This document shows positions 34,663-45,700 of a stretch of DNA of 64,000 nt, piece after piece (position 1 is the first letter of the stretch; every line of letters begins with the position of its first letter). The notes under the pieces were generated by a model. That model searched no databases, was not told the origin of the DNA, and saw nothing but the letters and a program-made list of their open reading frames with translations. The translations under genes and the position numbers were made by a program. Source of the DNA: Apium graveolens. Taxonomy: Eukaryota > Streptophyta > Magnoliopsida > Apiales > Apiaceae. The DNA is taken from contig NC_133648.1 in assembly GCF_009905375.1 (NCBI RefSeq), positions 311,070,565 through 311,134,564 on the forward strand, read 5' to 3'.

Positions 34663-36033
34663 TGTTAGGTCCCAATGTGTTTGTAGAAGGGGGGTTGAAT
34701 ACAAACAGTACCGAATAATCGAATTAAATGCGGAATAAAAAATATGAAATAAAATTCAAGTTAAATAAAAATATTATTAAACTTGAAAGGTGTTACAACA
34801 ACTGTATCGATTACAAGGAATTAATCTCAAATTAATTATCACAAATCTAGAATAAATTCGACATGAACTTTTTCTATTTTTGTAATAAAAAGATTCAAAT
34901 GCTAAACGCAATTTGAGATTAAGTTCTAGGGATTTTGATCCGCTAGATTGTTACACAAGAACAAGAGAATGATTTCTAGTTGATTGGATTTTACATTACA
35001 AACTAGAAATTGTGATCTTGAATTAGCAGATAAGATGAAATATTTTTCTGCTTCTTTTTCTTTTGTTCTCGGGTTCTGTTTTTGTTGGATAATTGAATAA
35101 TGAATGCTTCCGCTTCTTTTAATCAATTCAGCTGAATGAAAATAGAGCTGACATGACAATCCTTTGGCTCAGTAAGACAATCGGTAGGACTATCTTTAGA
35201 GCTAGCAAGACAATCAGAATGAACTAGCAAGACTTTCGGTATGACTATCAATTGTCATACCGATTGTCATAGTAGTTCAAACAGATTGTTTTTGCTGAAT
35301 TAATAAGTGATTTTAATCTAATAATAATTCTGGTAAGACAATCAACTGAATTAGCATGACTTTCGGTATGACTATTGATTGTCATACCGATTGTCATACT
35401 AATACAATCAGTTGTCTTTTTGGAATTAAAACAGATTTTAACCAATTAAAAATTCTGAAAAACCTTAATATTAATTCTGAATTAATTAATCAATTAATTT
35501 AATTAATCAAATAAATTAATCTTTTGTAGATATAATTTATTTTCTTAATTAAATTATATGACTTAATTAATTAATAGAGAATTAATACTAATCTTGAGCA
35601 GCATCAATTCTTCTGTATATCTTCTGAAAATCATTGAAATATATGAATCAATTCCACCACTTCAATGTTGACACTCGATGTACTGTCTGGTTCATGAGTG
35701 ACTAACTTCCGTGACGTTTCTTCATGTCTTGACTTTGACACTTTGATTTTCTTCATATTAAATCCTTGTAATTAATTGATACTCTGACGAGATCTCCGTC
35801 ACTTGATTAAATCCACGATCTTGATTTATATCACTGAGGCTTGATCAATTTCTTGAACTTCTTCCAGTGAATTAACTCCTCAAGTCTGTAGATGAACCTT
35901 GTTTCTGAATCCTCTGACAGATGTTACTTTGCGAGATCTCTCTGACGGTCGATCCACTATTTACTTATTACATTCTTATTTGAGTTGAGTTGAATCCTCG
36001 AATATACAAATAGGCTATGACATATGACTTACA
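34663..36033 (-). repeat. 5' LTR (right) of element 2
   Basis: 1,371 bp, the same length as the left LTR and about 99 percent identical by eye. It adjoins the PBS. Confidence 0.93.
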
Positions 36034-36211
36034 CATATATACCCTCATCTTCTCCAAAGCCTGTTCTTATTCTCACACCGGAGGCGCCGTGGGAGCCAAA
36101 CCCCCCTTCCGATATTGTTTTGCAGGTGCCCAACCAGCAGCTGCACCTCATCCACGCATAGAAGGTCCAGGAACGCCGTCGGACGGAGCCGCCCGCTCAC
36201 CGGAGTTATCA
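36034..36211 (+). repeat. 3' LTR of element 1, right part
   Basis: Opens with the second CATAT duplication and continues ATACCCTCATCTTCTCCAAAG, matching the 5' LTR through to CGGAGTTATCA. It keeps a ~35-bp block missing from the 5' LTR. TCTTA follows as the element 1 target duplication. Confidence 0.92.
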
Positions 36212-36216
36212 TCTTA

Positions 36217-36454
36217 TGCATAGCATTAAAGAATCATTGAGTCAATATCTGAAATGAAAATTATCTTATATTCAACATCATGAGACATCTGTAGCATAAA
36301 GACATGAAACAGTCAACTGGAATTCAGAAATATCCCCTGCATAGGTTGCAGGAATCACATGAAGTACCGTAATATTGCTTCTACAATTAAGCACTTGTAA
36401 AGTTCCATAGGGTAAGTACTGAGAGACAATCAGAAATTAAATGAAATACAAAGC
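36217..36454. other. Short host spacer between elements 1 and 4
   Basis: About 240 bp of AT-rich sequence with no feature recognised. Its last 5 bp (AAAGC, 36450-36454) are the left target duplication of element 4. Confidence 0.6.
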
Positions 36455-36688
36455 TGAAATTCAAAGGGCTCGATAGATAATATTATATTCTAACTGTAAA
36501 AGTAAATGGGGCAGTCTCTTATGCAAATGGGACAGTCCCTTTACAAATGAGACAGGGTATGGGACAGTCTCTTATAACTGCAGAATAAAAATAACAGTAA
36601 TGTAAATGCCGTATGCTGAAAACTGAATAAAGTAAAAACACCAGAAGTTTTCACCTGGTTCGGCCCCTACACCTAGTCTATGACCTAC
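36455..36688 (-). repeat. Truncated LTR of element 4 (left)
   Basis: Matches the first ~235 bp of the right LTR, including several GGGACAGTCTCTTAT repeats, then stops at the RT junction. Confidence 0.88.
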
Positions 36689-37776
36689 GTATACTTCTTC
36701 CTTAAGATAGCCATTTAGAAAAAGCGCTCTCGACGTCCATCTGATAAAGCTTAAACTTTTTGTGAGCTGCAAAAGCCATTAAGATTCGAATAGCTTCTAA
36801 TCGAGCTACTAGAGCATATGTCTCGTCATAATTGATTCCTTCCTGCCGGTTGTATCCTTGAGCTACCAAACGAGCTTTATTGCGAATGATATTTCCATCT
36901 TCATCCTTCTTATTCTTGAAAACCCAACGAATACCAATGATTTTGGCATTAAGAGGAGGTGGAACAAGTTCCCAAACGTCACAACGCTCGAACTGGTTCA
37001 GTTCTTCCTGCATTGCCACATACCAATTTTTTTCTGCAACTACTTCTTGAGCATTTTTCGGTTCGAATTCAGCAACAAATGCACAGAAATGCACATAGAT
37101 TATGAAGTCTGCTACGAGTTGAGATTCCTTGATCCAAATATGTAAGAAGATTATCTGGTGGATGATTCTTCACTGTTCTAGAAGACTTTGGAAGACGAAT
37201 ATTGTTCATTTCTTCTTCATTAGAATTATCTGTCTGGAACTGAATAGGAGTTGTCTTATTTGAATGAGACGATCTCATTTGAAACACTATCAAGAGTCTT
37301 TGGAGAGCCAGAAGATTCATCTGAAGCTTGAGTAGATCCTGAAGAATTATCAGAAGACTACGATGGACCTAGAGAGTCTTGACTGTTTGATTTATCAGAA
37401 TGAGACGGACTCTTTTGAGAATGAGAATATCTAGATCCGCAGTGTCTTCATCAATTTGAGATATATTCCTTGAAGATTCATTGAAAGCAATATTGATGGA
37501 TTATTCTATTTTGTTCTTGATAGAAGAACAAAGATTCTGCAGATCCATGTGAACATGACCTAGACGTCGATGCCAAAGATTCTGCTGATCTTGAACAGTA
37601 GCAAGACAGATTTCCTCCTGCTGTTCATCAAAATCTAACACGAAAATATTCCCTTTCCATTTGGCAACTAAAGCAAACTCATTAGATTGAGTACCAATAT
37701 AGCATATATCTTTATCACACTTAACTTTATGACCAACATCGGTAAGTTGACTTACACTAATAAGATTGTATTTCAA
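36689..37776 (-). pseudogene. Copia pol fragments of element 4 (pre-integrase and RT)
   Basis: On the minus strand, NLWHRRLGHVHMDLQNLC (pre-integrase zinc region, 37776-37501) and an RT start (37094-36689) with WELVPPP, IRWVFKNKKDEDG, RLVAQGYNRQEGINYDETYA and YQMDVESAF. Near 36730 the RT frame shifts, then reads LNGYLKEEVYV and enters LTR sequence. The integrase core between the two blocks is missing. Confidence 0.85.
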
Positions 37777-37957
37777 ACTATCGACTAATCAAACATTAGA
37801 TATAACAAACCTGTCATTACCAATGGTGTATTTTCCAATGATTCGGACAGTGTTAGAATCTCCAAGAGTAACTAAACCACCCTTCTTGGAAACTAAAGAT
37901 AGAAACTTGGATTTATCACCCGTCATATGACGTGAACAACCACTATCGATGATTTAT

Positions 37958-38715
37958 TTATTTCTCAGAACATGGACCTTCAAGCAAACCTGCAAAAATT
38001 GCTTTATCTCTTAGGTACCCACTTAACCTTGGGTCGTGGTTGGTTAGTATCACGGATCTTATACAAATGTCTATCTGATTTCTTAATTCACATCTGAATA
38101 ATATTAATAGATGCATTAGCAGATTTATATCTAGCAGACGATCTATAAGATGAGTTAGAAGAGTGGCCCTTGATACCACATAATCTAGATTCAGATGTAG
38201 TATGGCCAGATTTGCCACAATCTCGACATTTCTCATAAGGCATCTTATACTTCATAGGAACTCGCTTTTAACCACCTTGAAATGCACATTTCTTTATTGA
38301 TTCACATATGGAACCTCTTTTATCAAGAGAAGATTTTTGTTCTCCAAGAAGAGCATTGAGAGTTCCTTCACCATGAAAACATTTCGCTAAATCCTATTCA
38401 AGTTGTGCCACTGTCTGCTTTAATTCCGGAACCAGGGGGTCAGGAACACTGTCTCTTTTTGACAGTTTCTGGATCTACAGAAATTGACTCTTTCTCTAAA
38501 GCTTCAAGACAGACATCTTTCATCTCAATCTCATTTTTGAGATATTTATTTTCCTCAGTAAGTTTTGAAACCTTTTCAAGCAAAGATTTATTTTCTGCTG
38601 CCAAGGTTTCATCCTTCACGGGATCATCCATTTCACTAAGAACTTCACTTAATGTTTGTTTTAAATAAGCATTCTTTTCTCTTAGCTTCTTAACCTGGAC
38701 CTGCAAGTTCAACAT
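37958..38715 (-). pseudogene. Element 4 gag C-terminal and spacer fragments
   Basis: Broken frames include a leucine/lysine coiled coil (QVQVKKLREKNAYLKQTL, SLLEKVSKLTEENKYLKNE at 38715-38440) and a serine/arginine fragment near 38236-37958. They belong between Gag and protease in SIRE/Tork-like Copia elements. Confidence 0.6.
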
Positions 38716-38817
38716 AGATGAAGATATATTTGAATTATATTTTATATTTTGTACCTCATCATTGTCGTTGGAGCTGTCCTCGAGTCCTGCAAAGCAGAGT
38801 TGGGCAACTTCATCTTC

Positions 38818-39786
38818 TTAATCGATCTCAACATCAGATTCATCATCACTCCAAGTGATTAATGCTTTCTTTTTGTTCTTCAACTTATAACAATCCTTTT
38901 TGAAGTGCCCTTTATTTCCACATTCAAAACATGTGTCCTTGCTTTGATTTATTTTATTCTCCTTGCTAGGATTATATTTGAAGTCCTTCTTTGGAAACTG
39001 TGACTTCATATGTCGTTTAGAAGCATTCCGTTTGGCAAGAAATTTATGAAACTTCTTGGTCAGAAGAGCAATCTCTTCATCAGAATCATCAGGAGACTCA
39101 TCAGCTTCGGCATTGAGTGCAAGAGTCTTTTTACGAGGAGTTTCATATTCTTCATCATATCTTCGTAGCTGATTTTCGAACTCTTCCAATTCACTGAAGA
39201 GTGTTAAAGTGTCCGTAGTTGAAAGAAGTGTTGAATCCTGCAGAATTGTAACCTTTGGAGCAAAATTCTTTGGCATTGCCTTGAGGATTTTTCTATTGAT
39301 CTCAGATTGAGGAATGATCCTTTCCAAAAGTGAGATAGAGTTCATCAACGTCAGAAATCTTCCTTGAGCATCCCGCACACTTTCATCTATTTCCAACCTG
39401 AAACCTTCATAATCGCTCATTAGCATACTTAATTTGACTTCACGTACCTTAGAAGTTCCTTCGTGACTGACTTTGATCGTATCCCAGATCTGTTTCATAG
39501 TAGTAAATGCTGATACTTTTCATAACTAGGTAGCTACCATGCCATTAAGAAGTGAGTTCATATCTTTAGCATTGGAATTCATTGCATTCACTTCTTCAGG
39601 AGAGAGATCCTTGAGGGATTTGGGCTTGCCATCTTTCATAGGGATTGTGAAACCATTCTCAACAACATCCCATTCAAAAGCATCACGCTGAAAGAATATC
39701 TTCATCCGGAATTTCCAGTCATTGTAGTTTTCAACATCTTGGAGCAGTGGTGGATAATTATTTGAATACCTATCTGGTTGAGCCAT
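38818..39786 (-). pseudogene. Gag of element 4, split by a frameshift
   Basis: The start MAQPDRYSNNYPPLL (39786-39526) breaks at GMVAT* and resumes one frame over at MKQIWDTIKVSHEG (39498-38818). A single-nucleotide change between the two frames near 39515 would account for this. The zinc knuckle CFECGNKGHFKKDC is intact, unlike element 2. The end is acidic, WSDDESDVEID. Confidence 0.85.
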
Positions 39787-39830
39787 GGATTGCTAGCAAG
39801 ATAAACACTAAAAGAGAAATAAATGCACCT

Positions 39831-39842
39831 GCTCTGATACTA
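39831..39842 (-). promoter_or_regulatory. Primer binding site of element 4
   Basis: TAGTATCAGAGC on the minus strand, one base off the usual TGGTATCAGAGC, directly inside the right LTR. Confidence 0.75.
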
Positions 39843-39844
39843 AT

Positions 39845-40779
39845 TGAAATTCAAAGGGCTTGATAGATAGTATTATATTCTAACTGTTAAAGCAAATGGG
39901 ACAGTTTCTTATGTAAATGGGACAGTCCCTTTATAAATGAGACAGGGTATGGGACAGTCTCTTATAACTGCAGCATGAAAATAACAGTAATGTAAATGCA
40001 GTATGCTGAAAACTAAATAAAGTAAAAATACCGGAAGTTTTTACTTGGTTCGGTCCCTACACCTAGTCTATGGCCTACATCCAAGTCCCTATGCCAACTA
40101 GCATAGAGAATGTATTATATCAACTTTAATAAAGAACTTACAGTCTTTTCTTGATTACAAAAAATAGCACTTGAAAGAAACTCTTTCCCAAGCTACCTTA
40201 CTACCTAACCCACTGTTATTCCTCAGCCTTCTAGCTACCTTGCTATACTTTGAAATCAAGCTTGCCACAACCCGGCACAAAGTTGATATGAATACACGCA
40301 ATAAATAATAATTAAATATTACAACTCAAACTATATCTTGTTCGACTGAATTTGTATCTCGGATAAAATGAACAAGAAGATGTTTCAGATGATAAAAGAT
40401 TGACGTGAAAGCATTAGGGCAAATCTGAAATCGTGAGTTGTATTTATAGACAAAGTTCTAACAGATTTTATTTTCAAACAAATGATAAGATAGATAAGAT
40501 TTGAAACAAGTTTGTTTGAAAATATTTGAATAAATGTTGAAAACTAATCTGTTAGTTTGTTTGAAATAGATAAACCAGGTAAAGATAAGTCTTGAATGAT
40601 TCAAACTTGGTTTATGGGATAGGGTTTGTTTGAGATGAGAGTTATCCAGTTAAACAAGATTTACACAAACCCTAACAAACTTATTCTGTAGAATATCTTG
40701 ATTAAAACTGCATAGCTATAATCTCGGATCAGATGTCTGTTACAATCTTTTGCTTAAAACAAATCATCATAGAATAACA
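39845..40779 (-). repeat. Complete LTR of element 4 (right)
   Basis: TGAAATTCAAAGGGCTTGATAG to GAATAACA, 935 bp. It contains three or more GGGACAGT repeat units near its left border. Confidence 0.88.
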
Positions 40780-40800
40780 AAAGCATATGTTTGAACTTAC

Positions 40801-41110
40801 TTGCCCGAGGATGAACTATATTAGTGCTTCGATTTAAAGACCTCTGCGCACAATATCCTGGACAGTGGGGAACCTAAGATCATCCCATCCATCAACCTTC
40901 CCACTCTGAACAAACATAGAAGCTTTTATTTGCTAAGAAGGGTATACACCATATTCAAGCGACTAAATTCATATATATGAACCTTTCGCAGTCCCATATC
41001 CTTTTAAATTCCGTAATACTGAGCATTTGTGATCATGATACTCACTAGATCGAAGTGCATGGGTAATACCTTCTACATAATCATAAATTGGACATGCGAA
41101 GTCATAGGTA
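40801..41110 (-). pseudogene. Glutamyl-tRNA synthetase pseudogene fragment
   Basis: The minus strand reads YDFACP, then [15 protein letters not shown], then [21 protein letters not shown], then [23 protein letters not shown], then IEAL and FILGQ. This is a contiguous part of the catalytic domain of cytosolic-type glutamyl-tRNA synthetase. It is disabled by TAA in place of a Lys codon (40836-40834), TAG in place of a Gln codon (40818-40816), a further stop after LLSK, and frameshifts near HDHKC and at a lost base before FVQ. Only about 100 codons are present. Element 4 inserted 16 bp beyond the last codon. Confidence 0.85.
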
Positions 41111-41974
41111 TATTTATTAAACTCATAGAAGCTACATACTTAAACCTGAACAGATCAATACAGCCATGGATGACATCACTTATTAAGTTACTAACTTATT
41201 AATTAAGAAAATCCTCAACAGATAAAAGTAAAATAAATAAAAAATTACACTTTTTCACCCCTATAATATATAGAATTTGCAAACTAAACTTGGATGACAT
41301 GAATACTTAGATATGCTCTAAATCTAGTGTGCATCCTTTAGGGCTATGTTAGATTGATACATATATTGCATCCTTAATCCAAAAAAATTGAATGATGAAG
41401 TCATAATAACTGCTTGTACAAAGAACATAAATACACAAAAAATGAATAAACTTGAAACTCATCGAACACTTGAAATTAATATCATTATGTACGTAAGTTC
41501 TATGAGCATAAATTAATGCATGCACTCCCTAAATAACGAGTGTCATTGATGATACTTGTCTTAAGGCTGCCACTTATGTAAAGATATAGTAACACATCAA
41601 TTGTCACTCTACTGCCAATTCTGAGTTGCTTTGTTTGCTTACTGATTTATCTAATTATCTTAAGATGCCCCAGGGTGCCATATATGAAACATAAAAACTC
41701 TCAAAATAGTTTGTTTCGGTAGGATACCACGTATCATTAAGGGTTGTGAGGCATTGGGTATGTAAATCTGGAAAGCATAGCCATTCCTATAATTTCACAG
41801 GGAGGTGTTTTGCATATTTAATCCATGAGTTCTCCAATTATAGAGAGAATCAATTAGAAAGTGGAATTAGATTCAATAATTGTATAGGGGTAGTTCATAA
41901 CATATACATATATTGCATGACTAAGAAAATACATAAAAAGTAGAAACAATCAAATATCTCAGGATGGCCACTTA
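41111..41974. other. Host spacer before element 3, no gene seen
   Basis: AT-rich. Further upstream glutamyl-tRNA synthetase sequence could not be recognised past a Lys/Tyr-rich stretch near 41,120. No other coding signal. Confidence 0.55.
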
Positions 41975-41979
41975 CTACC
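41975..41979. repeat. Target-site duplication of element 3, left copy
   Basis: CTACC, repeated at 53331-53335 just after the 3' LTR. Confidence 0.9.
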
Positions 41980-42015
41980 TGATAGCCCATAATAAATCAG
42001 GCTCAAACATAAGAT

Positions 42016-42225
42016 CCCAGGACACGTGGCGGCATCACCACCGTCTAGGTTCCCGGGATCCAGAACGTTCCTACGGTCTGGATCTGATAGTACTCTGACG
42101 CATTCAGCGTTGACCTTGAGTAGCCCAGGACACGTGGCAACATCACCATCGTCCAGGTACCCGGGATCAAGGACGTTCCTCCGGTCCAGATCCGATAGTA
42201 CTCTGACGCATCCCAGGCGTCCAGA
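42016..42225 (+). repeat. Tandem duplication with G-box motifs in the 5' LTR of element 3
   Basis: Two ~105-110 bp units, each starting AGGACACGTGGC and running through GGGATC, GACGTTCCT or AACGTTCCT, GATAGTACTCTGACGCAT. Each unit has one CACGTGGC core, the sequence bound by bZIP (ABRE/G-box) factors. The 3' LTR has the same pair. Confidence 0.8.
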
Positions 42226-42297
42226 TGCCCTACAGTCCAAAAGGCCAACCTACGGTCCAGATGAAAAGGGACAAACCCCTAAACCCTAGTAGGAGGC

Positions 42298-42305
42298 CTA
42301 TAAAA
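42298..42305 (+). promoter_or_regulatory. TATA box of element 3 5' LTR
   Basis: TATAAAAG in GGAGGCCTATAAAAGGTAG, also present in the 3' LTR. About 80 bp downstream of the G-box duplication. Confidence 0.75.
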
Positions 42306-42607
42306 GGTAGAACAGAAGGAAGGTTACAGGTTACAATCTTACATACCCTCTCTCTCACATATACTTACATGCACACACGTACTCCTCACAAATATATTTG
42401 CATAATCCCAACTTTTCCCTCCTTCTCCTCCTTAAAAACCCTTTCTCATTCTCACGCCGGAGGTGCCACGGGGACGCCACCCCCCTCCGGTTCTGTTTTG
42501 TAGGTTCCCACCCTACAGCCACACTGCGCAACGCTGCCTTTGCAGTCCAAAGGAGTTTGAGTCCGGGCCCAATAAGGAGAAGGCCCCGGGGTGATCTGGG
42601 ATTATCA

Positions 42608-42773
42608 TTGGCGCTCGAAGGAGGGGTGAACCTCCGACCAGTGGTGCTCATATCCGCAACCCCACCTCCCAGAAACTTGAAACACCATCTCCCAGTAAGA
42701 ACGCTAATACCCATCTCTTAGATCCGTTTCTACAAGTTTTATTATTGTAAGTTCATAGCACTTTTAAATAACC
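42608..42773 (+). other. PBS-like site and short leader of element 3
   Basis: TTGGCGCTCGAAGGAGGGG follows the LTR directly, equivalent to element 1. The leader to gag is only about 150 bp, much shorter than the ~450 bp of element 1. Confidence 0.65.
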
Positions 42774-45700
42774 ATGACTACGAGAAAAAGCAAAGCAGCA
42801 GTGTCCGCCTCTTTCCTGCCGCCTCCTCCCCAACCCAGGGATGGAGACATGGAAGACCTGGACGGAGGGTTCCCCATAACCCAGACTCCCTCTCAAAATC
42901 TCCAACCAGGAGACCAGAGAATAGTCATTGAAAAAGCTGCCCACAAACACACAGGGGTCACCACAAATCTATGGGGAAGCATGACCCCGGAACAGATACA
43001 GGCGGCCATGGACTTGTGGAAAAAAAAGCAGAACGTCGAGCCTGAGGCCCGCCCAGGGGATCAGCGAGAGCGGTCTGGGGAACGGTCCGGAGAATCTCGG
43101 GGATCCGTCTTCGACCGGATTGCGAAGAATCTAAAAAAGCCACCAGAGGACGCCAGAGATGAAATAAGAAGAGCTGCCCTCCATGAGAGAATCCGGAAGG
43201 AAGAAGAGGCTAAAGCCCAGGAATCTATAGAAAGGAGAGTTCGGGAGGAGGAGGCCAAGCTAAGGAGAAAGGCCCACCGGATTCATGTTTTCTCAGACTC
43301 GGAGCCAGAGAAGGAGTCCAAACAAGAACAAATGGCCCAGGGCCTTCGAGACCTTAAAAGAAAAGTGGAGGGCGACATGGAAGTGGGGGCAGCAGCGACC
43401 CCGTTCACAAAGAGTCTGGAATCCACCCCCAGAGAGTCAGGGCTAAAGCACTTCAATTTTGACTCTTTTGATGGGTTGGCTGACCCTGAAGAACATCTGA
43501 ACTATTTTTAGCAAATATCCAATATTTATGATTACAGCGACCTGACTAGATGCCGATTCTTCGCATCAACATTGAAGGGAGGTGCCCAGAAATGGTTCAG
43601 CCGCATACCATCCCGGAGTGTGGACTCCTGGAAAGACTTCCGCGAGATATTTTTGAAAAGATTCAGGGCCAACCGGATGAACGAGCTGCAGATGTGTCAT
43701 CAGGAAACAATCCAACAAAGAAGCAAGGAACCCCTTCCGGAATTCATCAAAAGATTCCAAGAAGCGGTCAACCAAATCTCCAACTTAGAAGAAAAGGAGG
43801 TAGTAAACATCTTTCAAAGAAACTTGCATCCGATATCTTGTGAAGGCTATGTTAAAGACCTGCTTCATAGGGAGCCCCAAAGCCTGGCGTCAGCATATGC
43901 GTTGGCATCAAAGTTCATAAAGGAAAATGATTTCCTCAAATCAATGAAGATGAACAGAAGAATATATGATGATGACGAGTCTCCGGAGCGACGCTCGTCG
44001 TCCCGGAGAGACAAAAGATACAAGCTTGATAGGCAAGCCAACTACATTCAGCAGTCCCGGGGAACCCCACCCCGGGACACGTACCCTGAATCAAGGAAGA
44101 ACGAAAGGAAACCAAAGGCCAAGAAGGAACCCAAGCCGGAACCAGAGTGGACACCCCTCAACAGGCCCCGAGCCGACATTTTGCGTGAAGTCAAGGGAAA
44201 ACCGTTTTATTATCCGCCAAAACCCTTGCTAGCACCTCCCGAAAACAGGGCCCAGGACAAGCATTGTGGCTATCACGAAGATCATGGCCATACTACTGAA
44301 AATTGTTTCTCCCTCAAGATGTTCATAGAAGACCAAATCAAGAAAGGAAACATGAACCAGTATCTTCAAAGGGGCTCGAATGACAAAGACAGAGTCCCGG
44401 GAAGAGGCAAAAATGTGGTGAACGTTGTTTTCGGGGGCACAGCCTCTCCACCGCGGAGCCTGGATCGGGAGAATGATGTGATGATGATCCAGACTCTGGA
44501 GGACGAGCCGATTTGCTTCTCTTATTCTGATTACGAGGGCCTCAATACCGATCACAACTTGGCATTAGTGGTGACCCTTGACGTCGCAAACAACGAGGTA
44601 AAAAGAATTTTAGTTGATAATGGTTCATCTGCTAATATCGTATTCGAGCACACACTTAACAGGATGGAGCTCGGACACCTCAGAATGGATCCCTGTCTTG
44701 AAGACCCTTTGTACGGATTCGGGAACACCATGATTCCAATCCGGGGTATCATCTATCTTCCCATCACCTTTGGAACCGCACCCCGACAGGTCTCCCATAT
44801 GATGAAATTCTATGTGATAAGCACAACCTCCTCATACAACATGATCCTTGGTAGGCCCACTATCACAAAGCTCAGGGCGATCCCCTCAAATATTCACTTA
44901 AAACTCAAGTTCCCCACCCCAGGAGGCACTGGAGAACTGAAAGGAGACAGAGAAATGGCTGGTAAATGCTATGGTCAAGCACTCGTCATGGCAGAAACAG
45001 AACCGGAAAACCGGAAGAAAATAATGTCCCTACCCAAGGGACAAAGCCGAAAGAAACATCGAGAGCACCTTAGTAAAAGGGCCCGTTTGGATGTGAACAT
45101 GATCGAAGACTCCGGATACAGCGTAACCAACGCGGAGGCCCGGATTCAAAAATTTGTAGAGAGCAAGGAGAAGACGAAGGTAGAGCCTGCCCAACAGACA
45201 ATCGAGGTAGATTTGGAACCCGGGAACCCCACCCGAAAAATCAAAATTGGAAAAGGCCTGGAAACCACATTCCAAAAGGAGCTCATCGATCTACTAAAAG
45301 AATACGCTGACATATTCGCCTGGTCCCCGGAAGATGACATTAATCCTCTCATACCTACTAATTGATGTACTTGAGACGCATTTCCTCTAGCAATGTAGAT
45401 CCAAAGCAAAAACCAATCAAACAAAAGCGAAGGAACTTTGTCCCGGAGAGGCAACAGGCAATCGACCAAGAAGTCGAGAAGTTGTTAAAGGCAGACATAA
45501 TCTGTGAAATTAAGTATCCGGACTGGCTAGCAAACGTTGTGCTGGTCAAAAAACCCAATGGCAAATGGCGAATGTGCATGGATTATACAAACCTCAACTC
45601 AGCGTGTCCTAAAGATTCTTACCCCCTGCCCAACATCGACCAGCTGATAGACGCGACCTCGGGCCATGTCATGTTAAGTTTTATGGATGCCTTCTCGGGT

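Larger units (their letters stand above)
28641..36033 (-). mobile_element. Element 2: non-autonomous SIRE-like Copia element nested in element 1
   Basis: This 7,393 bp element has two 1,371 bp LTRs (28641-30011 and 34663-36033), TG...CA ends and CATAT duplications. The PBS (TGGTATCAGAGC on the minus strand, 34660-34649) lies beside the right LTR and a PPT (AAGGGGAGATT on minus) beside the left one, so transcription is on the minus strand. The only long coding region is gag. A protease scrap follows; integrase, RT and RNase H are absent. About 14 differences between the LTRs were counted by eye, near 1 percent, so insertion is recent. It fits the gag-only (TR-GAG-like) class. Confidence 0.9.
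16218..36211 (+). mobile_element. Element 1: Ty3/Gypsy LTR retrotransposon, Tat lineage, with nested insertion
   Basis: The order on the plus strand is 5' LTR (16218-16954), PBS-like site, gag-pro-pol (17425-23338), an antisense gene (26424-24132), an ~85 bp tandem array, PPT (28031-28046) and a 3' LTR split by element 2. The LTRs begin TG, end CA and are flanked by TCTTA. Pol order is protease, RT, RNase H, a second RNase H, then integrase. RT before integrase is Gypsy order and the extra RNase H is the mark of the Tat clade. The antisense ORF points to a Retand-like subgroup. Gag-pol carries one frameshift and one stop, so this copy is probably not autonomous. Without element 2 it is about 12.6 kb. 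Confidence 0.9.
36455..40779 (-). mobile_element. Element 4: internally deleted Copia element
   Basis: The ends are TGAAATTCAAAGGGC and AGAATAACA, flanked by AAAGC on both sides (36450-36454, 40780-40784). The right LTR is complete (39845-40779, 935 bp). The left copy keeps only its first 234 bp (36455-36688) and is fused directly to RT coding sequence. A PBS-like TAGTATCAGAGC sits next to the right LTR on the minus strand. Gag, a pre-integrase part and an RT fragment are present. Integrase core, RT C-terminus, RNase H and PPT are gone. Confidence 0.88.
41980..42607 (+). repeat. 5' LTR of element 3
   Basis: TGATAGCCCATAATAAATCAG to GGGATTATCA. It lacks a ~20-bp AATTAAAGAGGCCCAGGGCC-type block found in the 3' LTR. 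It contains a tandem ~110-bp duplication (listed separately). Confidence 0.92.

Noticed and set aside
36017..36223. Short ORF spanning the end of element 2 and the element 1 LTR
   Set aside because: It crosses a transposon junction and ends in LTR sequence, so it is an artefact of the nested insertion.
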